This document shows, piece by piece, positions 32,212 through 42,436 of a stretch of DNA of 64,000 bases. The stretch is from Desulfosporosinus fructosivorans (GTDB lineage: Bacteria > Bacillota > Desulfitobacteriia > Desulfitobacteriales > Desulfitobacteriaceae), in NCBI RefSeq assembly GCF_004766045.1, contig NZ_SPQQ01000004.1, forward strand, positions 248,001 through 312,000. Reading direction: 5' to 3'. A program made the translations under genes and the position numbers. The notes below the pieces were generated by a model. That model was not told the DNA's origin, did no database searches, and was given only the letters and a program-made list of their open reading frames with translations. Each line of letters begins with the position of its first letter. The first letter of the stretch is position 1.

Positions 32212-33549
32212 TTAATCCTTCTCTTTCTCTTCATCTTTTTGTCGAACAACAATTCGAATTGGAGTACCCTCAAACCCGAAATGTTTCCGCATCTGATTCT
32301 CTAAATATCGTTTATACGAAAAGTGCATCAGTTCAGGATCATTAACAAAGAAAACGAACGTCGGGGGCTTAACACCCACCTGTGTAAGGTAGCGGACCTT
32401 TAAGCGGCGCCCTTTATCAGACGGAGGAGGGTTCAGATGAAGCCATTCTCTCAGTAAGGTGTTCAAGGTAGCCGTCGTCACTCGGGTTGAATTTTGCTCA
32501 ACCACAAAATCTACAAGCTCAATAATTTTCGTGACCCGTTGTCCGGTCAAAGCAGAAATGAACATCGTGGGTGCATATTGCATAAACCCTAACTCTAGTC
32601 GAATATCTTTTTCGAATTTGTTGATGGTATTCTCATCCTTTTCGACGAGATCCCATTTATTGACCACTAAAACAATAGCTTTTCCTGCTTCATGGGCATA
32701 CCCAGCAATTTTTTTGTCTTGTTCCGTAACTCCATCTACAGCATCTATAAGCATGAGGATCACATCAGAGCGATCAACGGCCCGTAGAGAACGTACAACA
32801 CTATATTGTTCCGTTAGCTCATCTATACGCGCTTTACGACGCATTCCTGCCGTATCAATGAGGACATAATGTTTCCCATCTTGTTCAAAAGGAGTATCGA
32901 TGGCATCCCTGGTTGTTCCTGGAATGTTACTGACGATAACCCTGTTTTTTCCTAACAGCGTATTGACCAAAGAGGATTTTCCGACATTTGGACGGCCAAT
33001 AACAGAAATACGTATTACATCAGGATCATACTCTTCTTCGTCATTCTCTGGAAAATTTGAAATCACCAAGTCGAGTAAATCGCCGGTATTCATACCATGC
33101 ACTGCCGAAATTGGAATTGCTTCTCCTAATCCTAAACTTAAGAAGTCATAGAGTTGGCCTTCAATTAACTCAAAATTTTCAACTTTATTGGCAGCCAGGA
33201 TGACTGGTTTTCCGGACCGCCGCAAAGTACGAGCAATCATCTCATCATCTGCCGTAGGCGGTAATTGAGCGTCCACCACGAAGACAACGACATCCGCTTC
33301 TTCCATGGCGATTTCAGCCTGCTTACGCATCTGCGCAGGGATTGGTGTGCCTACATCTTTAAATTCGATTCCTCCAGTGTCAATTAGAGCAAACTTTCTT
33401 CCAAGCCACTCCGCGTCACGATAAAGTCGGTCTCTCGTCACCCCAGGCATGTTTTCTACGATGGCTACAAGACCGCCAGTGATACGGTTAAATAACGTTG
33501 ATTTTCCGACATTAGGCCGTCCTACAATAGCTACAACAGGTTTACTCAA
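32212..33549 (-). CDS. der: Ribosome-assembly GTPase Der (EngA)
   Basis: A 445-residue protein with two tandem GTPase domains and a C-terminal KH-like domain. The first has [13 protein letters not shown] and DTGGIE, the second has [22 protein letters not shown] and NKWDLV. It matures the 50S ribosomal subunit. The likely start is TTG at 33549 ([14 protein letters not shown] follows), 6 bp after GGAGGTGG; this overlaps the end of the preceding radical SAM gene by 8 bp, so translation is probably coupled. Confidence 0.96.
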   Translation of the reverse strand: MSKPVVAIVGRPNVGKSTLFNRITGGLVAIVENMPGVTRDRLYRDAEWLGRKFALIDTGGIEFKDVGTPIPAQMRKQAEIAMEEADVVVFVVDAQLPPTADDEMIARTLRRSGKPVILAANKVENFELIEGQLYDFLSLGLGEAIPISAVHGMNTGDLLDLVISNFPENDEEEYDPDVIRISVIGRPNVGKSSLVNTLLGKNRVIVSNIPGTTRDAIDTPFEQDGKHYVLIDTAGMRRKARIDELTEQYSVVRSLRAVDRSDVILMLIDAVDGVTEQDKKIAGYAHEAGKAIVLVVNKWDLVEKDENTINKFEKDIRLELGFMQYAPTMFISALTGQRVTKIIELVDFVVEQNSTRVTTATLNTLLREWLHLNPPPSDKGRRLKVRYLTQVGVKPPTFVFFVNDPELMHFSYKRYLENQMRKHFGFEGTPIRIVVRQKDEEKEKD

Positions 33550-34873
33550 AACGTTCCACCTCCAAAGAATATCCAATCACTTGCTCTAAAAATGAGAGCC
33601 CATTGTTTTCGACAATACTCGCCTTACCATTCACTTTTTCTTCTAACCATTCCACACTCAGATCGTCGAGAAAGATATCTTCATCCGCCTTAAGCATTAC
33701 ACGCGGAATAAGAAACTCCTCGCCCAACAAATTTCCTAATTGATGGGCAACATCCTGAGCCGTGACTAAACCCGCAGCAGTGACGGATGGACCAAAAAAA
33801 TCATTGCGTATAGCGTGTACTGTGAGCTTCAAACCACTTACTTTATCCATCAAACGGCCTCGCCACAATTCAAACAGCTCTTGCGCTGATGTTCCAGTAA
33901 TGACATGCACATGGCGTTCTGTAATTTCTTCTGGTAACTGCTTCCAGCCGGCTTCTATTTCATTGATAAACTTCCGTGCCATCCCCACACCGTTTTCTAA
34001 TTGGGGAAAATCATCATAGACTAAAGCCTCCGGAAACTCTCGTCCTGCTATAATATAAAATTCATCGGCAAAATAGACAAGATGTTGACCTGTGTGCTCA
34101 AAGAAGTGCTTTTGCCACCTCTCTGCCTGATCCAATATCCCGTTCGCTTCAGCTGACGAGAATCCACGCAGGGGGGTAAGCTGTTCGCGGTAGCGAGTTA
34201 AACCCACGGGTACTACACCAATCGATTGTACCGAAGGATAGAGTTCAGCTAGCCGTTCAATTGTTTCTCTCAACACGTCCCCGTCGTTATGATCTGGGAC
34301 TAAGACGACTTGAGCGTGTACTACGATTCCAGCGTCGGCAAAACGTTTAAGTTGTTGTGGTAGCTTTCCCGCGTGCGGGTTTTTCATAAGACGAGCACGA
34401 ACTTCTGGATTCCAGGCGTGAACAGAAATATAGAGCGGACCCAGATGCATTCGAAGAATACGCTCTATTTCATCCTCACTCAAATTAGACAGGGTAATAA
34501 AACTCCCTTGAGTTAGTGATAACCTGTAATCATCATCTTTATCGTAAAGCGATGCCCTCATACCTTTTGGCATTTGTGCAATAAAACAAAAAGTACAATT
34601 ATTTCGACATACCTTTAAACCTTCAGCACTTATTGTTTCGACCTCTAAACCTAAAAATTCCCCAGAATCTTTTTCTATGTCAATCTCCCATAGTTCACCA
34701 TTTGGCTTTTCGATTAGAATAGTATAATCTTCTTCTGAAATACCAAACTGAAAGTCAATGATATCGTTAATTTCTTCATCATTCACCGTAAGAACACGAT
34801 CTCCGACTTGTATCTCCATTTCTTCCGCAATACTCCCAGGGTCAACTGCTGCGACCACAAGCCCTTTAGGCAA
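33542..34873 (-). CDS. DUF512 protein: PDZ-like and radical SAM domains
   Basis: A 443-residue protein. An N-terminal PDZ-like domain ([20 protein letters not shown]) precedes a radical SAM cluster motif CRNNCTFC (Cys89, Cys93, Cys96) and [10 protein letters not shown], and the C-terminal DUF512 region follows. The family is widespread in Firmicutes and lies next to der, but its substrate is unknown. TTG start, with GGAGG 10 bp upstream. An ATG directly after the GGAGG is out of frame and closes after five codons, and is unlikely to be used. Confidence 0.85.
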   Translation of the reverse strand: MPKGLVVAAVDPGSIAEEMEIQVGDRVLTVNDEEINDIIDFQFGISEEDYTILIEKPNGELWEIDIEKDSGEFLGLEVETISAEGLKVCRNNCTFCFIAQMPKGMRASLYDKDDDYRLSLTQGSFITLSNLSEDEIERILRMHLGPLYISVHAWNPEVRARLMKNPHAGKLPQQLKRFADAGIVVHAQVVLVPDHNDGDVLRETIERLAELYPSVQSIGVVPVGLTRYREQLTPLRGFSSAEANGILDQAERWQKHFFEHTGQHLVYFADEFYIIAGREFPEALVYDDFPQLENGVGMARKFINEIEAGWKQLPEEITERHVHVITGTSAQELFELWRGRLMDKVSGLKLTVHAIRNDFFGPSVTAAGLVTAQDVAHQLGNLLGEEFLIPRVMLKADEDIFLDDLSVEWLEEKVNGKASIVENNGLSFLEQVIGYSLEVERFE

Positions 34874-34960
34874 AATATTTCATCCTCCTGACATTCCAGA
34901 TCAGGGCATATTATCCCAGCCTCAATCGTTTACAAGTATACTACAAAACTCACACACCCG

Positions 34961-35593
34961 CTACAGGCGTTCTTTTTCTTCCGTGGGTTCACTGTTCTCT
35001 ACTCCATTCGCAGGCAACAGAAGTTCCCCGATCTGTCTTTCACTGTCTCTATTATAATAATAAAGCCATCCTAAACGAAAGCCTGCCCATAGTAAAAACA
35101 ACCCCACGCCAAAATTCCAAATAAACGGATCAGGGAAGTCCGCACGCCTTACAATCCCCTCATAAGTAAAACGCATGAAAACTTGGTTTAAAAGGATGCT
35201 TCCCGTGAAAGAGGCGGCCGTACCCCAATAAGATTTAGCAGTCAACCGCGCCACAAAAACCAGCACAACTGCAAAAATCCAAGATTCATAAGGAATAACC
35301 CCAGGTTCATTCACAAGAAAAAGCGTCTCAAGGCCTAAGACAAAGCTAGTGAGGAGTATGGGGAGTATCCGCCGCTCTGCACGCTGCCAAGCCCATCCCC
35401 CAAAAAACAGCATGACCATCAGCCGCGCATAGTGCCAGTTCCACGGCAGTGTCGAAGGGAACACTACTTCTACACATTTTCCGATTAGCCAGGCGATCAT
35501 CAACATCAGAAATAATCGTCGAGAGGCTCGCTTTTCAGCGTAAGTAGCAAGTGCTAAGAAAAAAATTGCCCAATCTCCATAGGGGAATCCCAA
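34961..35593 (-). CDS. YphA-like integral membrane protein
   Basis: A 210-residue protein with about six membrane helices, for example WAIFFLALATYAEKRASRRL, LMLMIAWLIGKCVEVV and FGVGLFLLWAGFRLGWLYYY. The C-terminal 25 residues are charged and probably cytoplasmic. In B. subtilis the membrane protein YphA occupies the equivalent position upstream of der and has a role in spore envelope assembly; similarity here is by position, size and topology rather than by a clear motif. The start is TTG at 35593 with GGAGGGG 7 bp upstream. Confidence 0.6.
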   Translation of the reverse strand: MGFPYGDWAIFFLALATYAEKRASRRLFLMLMIAWLIGKCVEVVFPSTLPWNWHYARLMVMLFFGGWAWQRAERRILPILLTSFVLGLETLFLVNEPGVIPYESWIFAVVLVFVARLTAKSYWGTAASFTGSILLNQVFMRFTYEGIVRRADFPDPFIWNFGVGLFLLWAGFRLGWLYYYNRDSERQIGELLLPANGVENSEPTEEKERL

Positions 35594-35647
35594 AATAACC
35601 CCTCCTTAAACGGCCCCATACTCCTATTATTCCCGTTTAGGTGGAGT

Positions 35648-36802
35648 TTACACTGAGACGTTTGGGAGGTTCTTTCCCGTCTTGCTTGAAGGGATATGTC
35701 GATAACGGGATATATTTAAGATCAAACCGATCTGAATCAACGTAATAATAAGGGAACTACCACCATACGAGATCAACGGCAGTGTAATCCCGGTTACCGG
35801 TATTACTCCAGTGACGACTGCTAGGTTAACTGTTGTCTGAAGCGCTAACGATGATATGAGCCCAAAACCTAAGAGCCGACCAAAGCGGTCTGGGCATTCG
35901 CGAATTACATAGTAGGCTCGCGTATATAACGAAATTAAGAGGAATAATAAAAACAGGGCACCCACTAAGCCCAGTTCCTCCCCCACTATGGCGAAGATCA
36001 TATCTGTATGGTTTTCTGGTAGAAAACCATACTTTTGCATACTTCGACCCAAACCAACACCAAACAAGCCTCCCGATCCAAAGGCAATTTCGGCGTTTGT
36101 AATCTGATATCCTAAATTAGTTGCGTATTTCCAAGGGTCTAACCAGGCCAAAATTCGATCCCATTGATAACCCCCTGCATCATGGATAAAATATACTAGC
36201 GGTATTCCACAGGTTGGGACAGCCGCCAGAAACCAAATCGTCGGAAGTTCTGTCAGAAACAACATAACAGCACTGGTCATTGCCAAAACCATTGTTGTCC
36301 CTAGATCCGGTTGTTTGTATACGAGGCCCAAAATCAGGACCGAAACAGGCATCAGGATTCCCAGTGGGGTGCGCCAACTTTTTCCGTGTTGGATTGGATA
36401 CCTGTCTAGAATGTGCGCATAAAATAGCACCAAGGCCATTTTTGTAATTTCCGAAGGTTGAATATTAACTCCCATAATATTGATCCAACGAGCTGAGCCT
36501 TTCGCAGCAAGCCCTGCATCCGTAAAGATAACCGCAATGAGCAGTCCTATACTGATCAGTATGCCAACACCAGCGAAACGACGCCAAAACGCATAAGGGA
36601 CTTTAATTGCTACAAGCGCGAAAACAACCCCCACAATCGTCCACTTCATTTGTTGGAAAACATAGTAATAGGTGTTTTGCTTAGCGTTAAAGCCGCTCAC
36701 TGCCCCGGCACTCAACACCATAATTAATCCAAAGGCTATGAGTGCGAGGGCGAGAAACAAGATAGGGAAATCGATAGGTAGCGTTGGTTTTCGTTTAGCC
36801 AT
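35648..36802 (-). CDS. FtsW/RodA/SpoVE-family glycosyltransferase
   Basis: A 384-residue SEDS protein with ten hydrophobic segments. SEDS proteins polymerise peptidoglycan glycan strands together with a class B PBP. Conserved elements are KGSARWINIMGVNIQPSEIT, KQPDLGTTMV, GGLFGVGLGRSMQKYGFLPE, HTDMIFAIVGEELG and LPLISYGGSSL. The NIQPSE and LPEAHTD-like motifs point to the FtsW/SpoVE side rather than RodA. ATG at 36802 is chosen because AAGGTG lies 6 bp upstream; the GTG three codons earlier overlaps the ribosome site. There is no murein cluster nearby, so a sporulation or elongation role cannot be excluded. Confidence 0.9.
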   Translation of the reverse strand: MAKRKPTLPIDFPILFLALALIAFGLIMVLSAGAVSGFNAKQNTYYYVFQQMKWTIVGVVFALVAIKVPYAFWRRFAGVGILISIGLLIAVIFTDAGLAAKGSARWINIMGVNIQPSEITKMALVLFYAHILDRYPIQHGKSWRTPLGILMPVSVLILGLVYKQPDLGTTMVLAMTSAVMLFLTELPTIWFLAAVPTCGIPLVYFIHDAGGYQWDRILAWLDPWKYATNLGYQITNAEIAFGSGGLFGVGLGRSMQKYGFLPENHTDMIFAIVGEELGLVGALFLLFLLISLYTRAYYVIRECPDRFGRLLGFGLISSLALQTTVNLAVVTGVIPVTGITLPLISYGGSSLIITLIQIGLILNISRYRHIPSSKTGKNLPNVSV

Positions 36803-36926
36803 CTGGATCACCTTCCTTCTATGGTCGGAGGATGTGAAACTTCCTCCGGGCTTGGGTCGCGCGGGTGGTGAAACGGCTGTTGGATTTTATTTTTAGGAGG
36901 CCAGTTTGCGTCTATGGACTCAAATG

Positions 36927-36966
36927 CGCAATGCAAGTGAGGGGACATTTCTTAACTTGCATTGCG
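36927..36966. repeat. CGCAATGCAAGT hairpin
   Basis: CGCAATGCAAGT / ACTTGCATTGCG, perfect 12-base arms around a 16-base loop containing GTGAGGGGACA's last bases. It lies downstream of ispH-S1 in transcription order and may end that transcript, though no T run follows. Confidence 0.7.
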
Positions 36967-37009
36967 TTTCTCAATTATCTACTGCAAGCAAAAACGTGCA
37001 CTTAGTTCC

Positions 37010-38815
37010 TTATTTGTCTGTAAACTTAATCTTGCCCAGGACATCACCGATGGTAACTGGTTTGATTTCAGGTTGAGAAGCCATCGCTTCGACATCATTT
37101 GCGCGAGTAACGTCTTCAACCATCTCTCGCATACTAAGACTAATTCGTTTCTCCTCTGGCTTACATTCAATGACTTTGGCACATACCACGTCCCCGACCT
37201 TCAGCACCTCTTCTACCTTATTAATGCGATGATCCGTTAGCTGAGAAATATGCACCAACCCATCTACGCCGTCTGCAAGACCCACAAAGGCGCCAAACGT
37301 AACGATGCGCACTACGACTCCTTCAACTAAAGTTCCTACAGGATATTTTTCTGCTACCTGAAGCCACGGACTTACTTTTAGCTGTTTAAGCCCTAAAGAT
37401 ATTTTACCTGTTTGCTGATCAAATTTTAACACTTGAAGTTCCACTTCGTCTCCGATCTTCAACATTTCGGAGGGGTGCTTAATTCGAGTGTAGGCCATGT
37501 CCGAAATATGAAGCAAACCGTCAACCCCACCGATGTCAACAAATGCTCCAAAATCTGCTAATCGTCGCACGACTCCAGTCACAATATCGCCTTCTGTGAG
37601 GGTCTCGAGTCGTTCTTGACGCTTAACTGCCCGCTCTTCTTCCAAGATAACTTTTTGTGAGAAGACAGCCTTCCGATTATCGGGATCAAATTCAATCATC
37701 CGCAAGCGCAATGTTTTTCCTAAAAACTGATTCAAATCTTCGATATAATCAAGATGGATTTGCGAGGCAGGTACAAAACCGCGCATACCCACATCGACAA
37801 CCAAACCACCTTTAACTATTTCGATAACTTTTGCACTAATCTCTTCTTTACTCTCTACTAATCCATTGAGACGTGCCCCCCCATTCCGTTCATGCCGCCT
37901 GGAAAGGTCCGCAGGTCCTTCTTCTTCTTTAACCCGTTTTGATACTGGTGCAATTTTTTCCCAGTCGTCCATACTAATTTCATTTTCGTCAATTTCAGTC
38001 ATTTTCTGATAAACCTCCTCAATTATCCAATCTGGTGTAGAAGCCCCTGCGGTTAGACCCGCAATTTTCACTTCATCAAACCACTTAACTTCCAATTCTT
38101 CCGCCGTTTCAATAAGATATGTTTTGGTCAGTTCCGCACAAATACTCGCTAGTTTTTCCGTATTTGCACTATTGCGCCCACCCACCACCACCATAACGTC
38201 AACTGTTTGTGCCAACTCGCGAGCAGCCTTTTGTCGTTCTGCCGTTGCGTTGCAAATCGTGTTGTGAACGGTTAGGTCGTTAGTGTGGAGTTTTAGCTCT
38301 TCAACAATCCCTTCAAAACTTTCTGCTAGTTGGGTTGTCTGGGCTAAAACGGCTAGCTGAGAGTAAAACGAAAGTTCTTTGGCTTCCTCGAGCGTTTGAA
38401 TAGGTATGGCCTGTTCCCCAGCCCAACCTAGAATTCCCTGAACCTCAGGATGAAGTTTGTCTCCCATTACAATGACTTGCTGCCCCATCTGAGCAGATTC
38501 TGCTGCTAGTCGCTGCGCTTTCTGAACAAAGGGACACGTAGCATCCACCACTTGAATTCCTTTATTTTCGGCGCCCTGATAAACATTAGGTCCTACACCA
38601 TGGGAACGGATTATAAGGGCCTGTTCTGTTGATACCTCTTCCAAGGCATTGACAACACGAATTCCGCGCTCTGCCAAGCGTTTTACAACCTGTTGATTGT
38701 GAATGAGTGGTCCGAGGGATACAGAAGGAGAATTTTCTACTGTCCGCTCTGCCATATCCAAGGCGCGCTTAACCCCAAAACAAAAACCAGCTTTTGCCGC
38801 CAGTTTAACTTTCAT
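37010..38815 (-). CDS. ispH: IspH fused to ribosomal protein S1-type domains
   Basis: A 601-residue two-part protein typical of Clostridia. Residues 1-285 are 4-hydroxy-3-methylbut-2-enyl diphosphate reductase, with cluster-binding cysteines in AKAGFCFGVKRAL, DATCPFVQKA and ICNATAERQK. This is the last step of the MEP isoprenoid pathway. The rest holds three S1 RNA-binding domains (for example GLVVDVGMRGFVPASQIH, FGAFVDIGGVDGLLHIS and FGAFVGLADGVDGLVHIS). The S1 part probably binds mRNA at the ribosome. The fusion is known in the class and is not an assembly error. Confidence 0.95.
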   Translation of the reverse strand: MKVKLAAKAGFCFGVKRALDMAERTVENSPSVSLGPLIHNQQVVKRLAERGIRVVNALEEVSTEQALIIRSHGVGPNVYQGAENKGIQVVDATCPFVQKAQRLAAESAQMGQQVIVMGDKLHPEVQGILGWAGEQAIPIQTLEEAKELSFYSQLAVLAQTTQLAESFEGIVEELKLHTNDLTVHNTICNATAERQKAARELAQTVDVMVVVGGRNSANTEKLASICAELTKTYLIETAEELEVKWFDEVKIAGLTAGASTPDWIIEEVYQKMTEIDENEISMDDWEKIAPVSKRVKEEEGPADLSRRHERNGGARLNGLVESKEEISAKVIEIVKGGLVVDVGMRGFVPASQIHLDYIEDLNQFLGKTLRLRMIEFDPDNRKAVFSQKVILEEERAVKRQERLETLTEGDIVTGVVRRLADFGAFVDIGGVDGLLHISDMAYTRIKHPSEMLKIGDEVELQVLKFDQQTGKISLGLKQLKVSPWLQVAEKYPVGTLVEGVVVRIVTFGAFVGLADGVDGLVHISQLTDHRINKVEEVLKVGDVVCAKVIECKPEEKRISLSMREMVEDVTRANDVEAMASQPEIKPVTIGDVLGKIKFTDK

Positions 38816-38910
38816 AGCCCTTGGCCTCCCTAAAAATTTTAAAGATTTAGTTCTCTACTGAGTTCTTAAATTCCTGCTATTTGAAGCGGAAATGTCTCCA
38901 CCAAAGTAAA

Positions 38911-39507
38911 TCATTTAGCAATGGACAATTCGTGCATTGCCTGCATAATACGATCAGCAATCCATTCTCTACGATTTTCTACCCCATCTGGCGCCTTTAG
39001 CATTTCAGGAGTCATAGGCTTACCTACCACTACCGCTATGTTTCCCCAGCCTTTTGTTAACAATTTACGTGTCCCATATACCTTGACGGGGACGACCGTT
39101 GCTTTGCTTTTTTCCATGAGAAGAACCATTCCCGGGAGGCCTTTTTGGATTTCTCCGTTTTTGGACCTTGTCCCTTCAGGAAATAGCCCTAAGACACTCC
39201 CCTCTTTTAAGATGGCCAAAGACTGTCGGATGGCATTCATATCCCCCTGCCCACGTTTTACTGGAAAGGCACCAAGTTTAGAGAAAACCTTCCCTAAAAC
39301 AGGTATAGAGAAGAGTTCTTCTTTGGCCATAAAATATACTTTGCGAGGCAGACTAGACGCAGCGACTAAGGGATCCCAGATGCTTTGGTGGTTAATCGCT
39401 AAAATAACAGGACCTTCAGCCGGTATATTTTCCACGCCCTGGATATTCCACCCCATTAGCTTAAACTGGAAGCTGAACATCCCTTTCGCAAATTCATATA
39501 ACGTCAT
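38911..39507 (-). CDS. plsC: 1-acyl-glycerol-3-phosphate acyltransferase
   Basis: A 198-residue membrane-associated acyltransferase. It shows [12 protein letters not shown] (the NHxxxxD catalytic motif), an [20 protein letters not shown] stretch and [11 protein letters not shown]. It adds the second acyl chain to lysophosphatidic acid. The start is the ATG at 39507, 7 bp after GGAGG; a TTG and another ATG lie just upstream. The cmk gene ends at 39494, so the two overlap and are cotranscribed. Confidence 0.92.
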   Translation of the reverse strand: MTLYEFAKGMFSFQFKLMGWNIQGVENIPAEGPVILAINHQSIWDPLVAASSLPRKVYFMAKEELFSIPVLGKVFSKLGAFPVKRGQGDMNAIRQSLAILKEGSVLGLFPEGTRSKNGEIQKGLPGMVLLMEKSKATVVPVKVYGTRKLLTKGWGNIAVVVGKPMTPEMLKAPDGVENRREWIADRIMQAMHELSIAK

Positions 39508-40186
39508 CATCAACCCTCCTTGTCAACGCTACAATTTTAACGACTATTTCCTCCACACCAAGGCCCGTAGTATCCAGAATGACAGCATCTTGAGCTGGTT
39601 CTAGCGGAGAAACCTCCCGTTCCATATCCTTTCGATCACGCTTTTGCATATCCTGCGCGACTTCTTCGTAAGGCACATTTTTCCCTGCTTTCTCAAGCTC
39701 CACCCACCTTCGATTTGCCCGTTCCTGTAGTGTTGCTGTTAAGAAAATTTTGAGAGAAGCGTCTGGCAGAACATGGGTACCTATATCACGCCCATCCATA
39801 ACCACACCTCCCCGCTTAGCCTCCCAGCGTTGCAATTCGACCAAGCGTTCCCTGACTCCCACATAAGCTGCAACAGTAGAAACAGCGCGAGAAATCTCTG
39901 GATTTCTAATTGCCTGAGTGACGTTTTCCCCATCACACCAGACTGTACCTTCAGCCGAATGATCCAAAACTACCTCCGCACTTTTAGCGATTTGAGTAAC
40001 ACTATGTTCGTCTTCTAAAGGGACTTTGTTCATAAGGGCTTTATAGGCTATTGCGCGATACATCGCTCCAGTATCGACATAGAACAAATTTAACTGCTTC
40101 GCAAGAAGCTTTGCCACTGTACTTTTACCAGCACCTGCAGGACCATCGATGGCAATTTGCAATGCCTGTTGTTGTCTTTGCTTCAC
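39494..40186 (-). CDS. cmk: Cytidylate kinase
   Basis: A 230-residue NMP kinase that phosphorylates CMP and dCMP. The P-loop reads [20 protein letters not shown], and [16 protein letters not shown] and [20 protein letters not shown] bind the nucleotides. Start GTG at 40186, with AAGGAG upstream. In Clostridia cmk, plsC and ispH-S1 commonly follow one another as here. Confidence 0.95.
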   Translation of the reverse strand: MKQRQQQALQIAIDGPAGAGKSTVAKLLAKQLNLFYVDTGAMYRAIAYKALMNKVPLEDEHSVTQIAKSAEVVLDHSAEGTVWCDGENVTQAIRNPEISRAVSTVAAYVGVRERLVELQRWEAKRGGVVMDGRDIGTHVLPDASLKIFLTATLQERANRRWVELEKAGKNVPYEEVAQDMQKRDRKDMEREVSPLEPAQDAVILDTTGLGVEEIVVKIVALTRRVDDDVI

Positions 40187-40206
40187 ATTAAAATACTCCT
40201 TTTTAT

Positions 40207-40914
40207 TTAATATAGTAAGCTCGCTGCGATCAATGTAGCAACTATGTTATTTAAAGCGTGTAACGCAATAGCTGGGTAGAGTGACTTATATTTATCATAA
40301 AGATAAACTAAGAACATACCTAACATAAAACGCGGGAAAAATCCGTAGGCTTGGAAATGAAGCGCGGAAAAAACCGCAGCACTCAGCACCGCAGATGTCC
40401 ATTTTCCAAAGTACGCTTGCAAACTTCCAAAAATAATACCTCGAAATAATATTTCTTCTACCACGGGGGCTAATCCGCCCGCTAAAATTAAATTCAGGAT
40501 CAATGTATACCAGGTAGCTTGGCCTAGCAACTTGGAATATACATCTGTGTCCGGTGGGGTTAAACCGTGCTGGTAGAGGAAAATTGCATAACTAATATTT
40601 ATAACCCAGGTCAAGGCATACACTCCCATGATCTTGGGAAATGCTTTTCTTAGTGCCACAGAAGACCAACCAAAATCCGCCCACTCCCAGTGTCGGATTC
40701 TCTTCACAGTCCAAATCAGGAGCGCAAAGGCTAACTGTGTTAGAAACGCATTAAGATACATTAAAATACGTTCATAAGGCAAGTGCTCCATTAACCAGAA
40801 CGTTCCAAAAGCCAAGATAACGTAAATGCAAATAATCCCGCCCAAAACCATAACCAAATCTACCCAACTCAAGTTGCGTTTCAAAAGAGAATTCGATTGG
40901 ATTTCTTCGTTCAT
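40207..40914 (-). CDS. CPBP-family intramembrane metalloprotease
   Basis: A 235-residue membrane protein with about seven hydrophobic segments and the Rce1/CPBP active-site motifs [15 protein letters not shown] and [11 protein letters not shown], plus ALHALNN. Bacterial members cleave or modify membrane peptides or prenylated targets and are often involved in stress or bacteriocin immunity. Its substrate is unknown. The gene lies 20 bp upstream of cmk in the same direction. Confidence 0.85.
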   Translation of the reverse strand: MNEEIQSNSLLKRNLSWVDLVMVLGGIICIYVILAFGTFWLMEHLPYERILMYLNAFLTQLAFALLIWTVKRIRHWEWADFGWSSVALRKAFPKIMGVYALTWVINISYAIFLYQHGLTPPDTDVYSKLLGQATWYTLILNLILAGGLAPVVEEILFRGIIFGSLQAYFGKWTSAVLSAAVFSALHFQAYGFFPRFMLGMFLVYLYDKYKSLYPAIALHALNNIVATLIAASLLY

Positions 40915-40995
40915 ATTCGCACTCCTTCTTTTCTCGTTGCTGACACATATTTCTCTGATGATTTTCTCACACTAAACCCAGAAGGAGGAATTCAC

Positions 40996-41250
40996 TTGAA
41001 TCAACCAGATACAACACTTCAAATTTATCATCGTCATTTTAAAATCCCCATAGAGACTTATTTCAATACGGTTACCGATTATCTGGATCCCTGGGATGAG
41101 CGCGCTTATCAACATGCCGTCCACCAGCTCTTAGAGGAAACAAATGATCGCGGGATCGTAGGAATGGTGCGGCAAGAAAAGGATGACAATTATATATATT
41201 TAGATGCAGCAGTTCGTTATCCGTCCATGGATGGGCAAATATCCCGCTAG
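40996..41250 (+). CDS. Small protein of unknown function
   Basis: 84 residues, rich in acidic and aromatic amino acids, with no membrane segment or known motif. The start is TTG at 40996, 7 bp after AAGGAGG. Recognisable stretches are HFKIPIETYFNTVTDYLDPW and IVGMVRQEKDDNYIYLDAAV. The good ribosome site and the divergent position against the protease gene support a real gene. Its function cannot be inferred. Confidence 0.65.
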   Translation: MNQPDTTLQIYHRHFKIPIETYFNTVTDYLDPWDERAYQHAVHQLLEETNDRGIVGMVRQEKDDNYIYLDAAVRYPSMDGQISR

Positions 41251-41272
41251 CCATGGATAGCGATATGGGGAT

Positions 41273-41932
41273 CTAACTAGTATGAAAAAGCAGTTTTCCT
41301 AAGTCAGGGACACTTTGGACGATAAAGTCTGGAGACGCGATGCGTAGTTCTTCGGCGGTTCCATACCCATATCCGACAGAAATAACATCAATATGGTTAG
41401 CTCTAGCTCCATGGACATCATAACTGCGGTCTCCAATCATCACGGTGTTTGCCCGTGAACTAGCGGGTATAGTTTTCAACACTTCAGCAATTAAACAATC
41501 TTTCTCCACAAATTTACCGTTTAACTCGCTTCCCATGATAACACTAAAGTAAGAATCCAGTAAGAAATGTTGAAGAGTTTTTTCGGCAAAGACCCTAGGC
41601 TTAGACGTCGCCAGATAATGTCTACAGCCCTTTTCTTGTAACTGAGCCAACAGCTCTGGAATACCAGGGTAAACAAAATTTTCATAGAGGCCTATTTCTC
41701 GATAGCGCTCTCGATAAATCGAGATAGCTTGGTTTAATATTGCTTCATCCTTCGTTTGAAATAATATTTTAAAGCTCTCTTTTAAAGGCGGCCCAATAAT
41801 CCAATCTAGATCATCAGTCTCTCGAACAGGATAATCTAGACGTTCTAAGGCGTAGTGAACAGAGCGGGTAATCCCTTCTTTAGGATCTGTTAATGTCCCA
41901 TCGAGATCCCAAAGTAATACATTGTAACGCAA
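41273..41932 (-). CDS. HAD-superfamily phosphatase (Gph/PgmB-like)
   Basis: A 219-residue HAD hydrolase. Motif I is WDLDGTLTD with two catalytic aspartates (Asp9 and Asp11), motif II is in LATSKPR, and motif III/IV is VMIGDRSYDVHGARANHID. It has an alpha-helical cap between residues 15 and 85 as in phosphoglycolate or beta-phosphoglucomutase-like enzymes. It most likely dephosphorylates a small sugar phosphate or phosphoglycolate. TTG start with GGAGG 7 bp upstream. Substrate unknown. Confidence 0.85.
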   Translation of the reverse strand: MRYNVLLWDLDGTLTDPKEGITRSVHYALERLDYPVRETDDLDWIIGPPLKESFKILFQTKDEAILNQAISIYRERYREIGLYENFVYPGIPELLAQLQEKGCRHYLATSKPRVFAEKTLQHFLLDSYFSVIMGSELNGKFVEKDCLIAEVLKTIPASSRANTVMIGDRSYDVHGARANHIDVISVGYGYGTAEELRIASPDFIVQSVPDLGKLLFHTS

Positions 41933-42023
41933 TGATATACCTCCAAAATTATTCCCATAAATTTCCCCGGATGAATTCGATCCAAAAAAGCCATTCTAAG
42001 ACTAAAGGAAGGAGGACGCAACT

Positions 42024-42224
42024 ATGTTTTATCATCAAAGACACCATCACGCCCATGGATTTCTCTTTATACTAAGTTTAATGGCTGCTTTCTTACTCGG
42101 TAGAAAATCCGAACAGTATGGCTTTACCATTATATCACGAGGGTGTGGATGTAATGGTGATCTCGACGATGAAATGGATATGATGGACGATCCAAACGTT
42201 TCCACTCCAAGCTATCCTCGATAA
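42024..42224 (+). CDS. Small one-helix membrane protein
   Basis: A 66-residue protein with a His-rich start (HQRHHHAHG), one membrane segment (FLFILSLMAAFLLG), a GCGCNGD cysteine pair, and an acidic tail. AAGGAGGACGCAACT precedes the ATG, and a terminator at 42291 follows, supporting a real transcript. No family recognised. The histidines and cysteines suggest possible metal binding. Confidence 0.6.
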   Translation: MFYHQRHHHAHGFLFILSLMAAFLLGRKSEQYGFTIISRGCGCNGDLDDEMDMMDDPNVSTPSYPR

Positions 42225-42290
42225 TCCCTGATTGACGTATATTACGTCTATTCCAATTATAACTTACCTTCACTACATTTAACATAACGG

Positions 42291-42320
42291 AAACTCCGAG
42301 AGCAATCTCGGAGTTTCTTT
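42291..42320 (+). terminator. Terminator of the small membrane-protein gene
   Basis: AAACTCCGAGA / TCTCGGAGTTT hairpin with a four-base loop, followed by CTTTATG. It lies about 65 bp after the stop of the 66-residue gene. Confidence 0.8.
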
Positions 42321-42436
42321 ATGCTATACTCGCAATTTGGTGTTCAATGGGCTCAATTGAGTATTTGATCGTCAACCAAAGTATAGAAATGTTCTTAGAA
42401 ACTTGCTCAAAGGTTGACATTTTACCCCAACAAATT

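Noticed and set aside
37010..38815. IspH-S1 as an assembly fusion
   Set aside because: The same fusion is a known feature of Clostridia and the frame is continuous.
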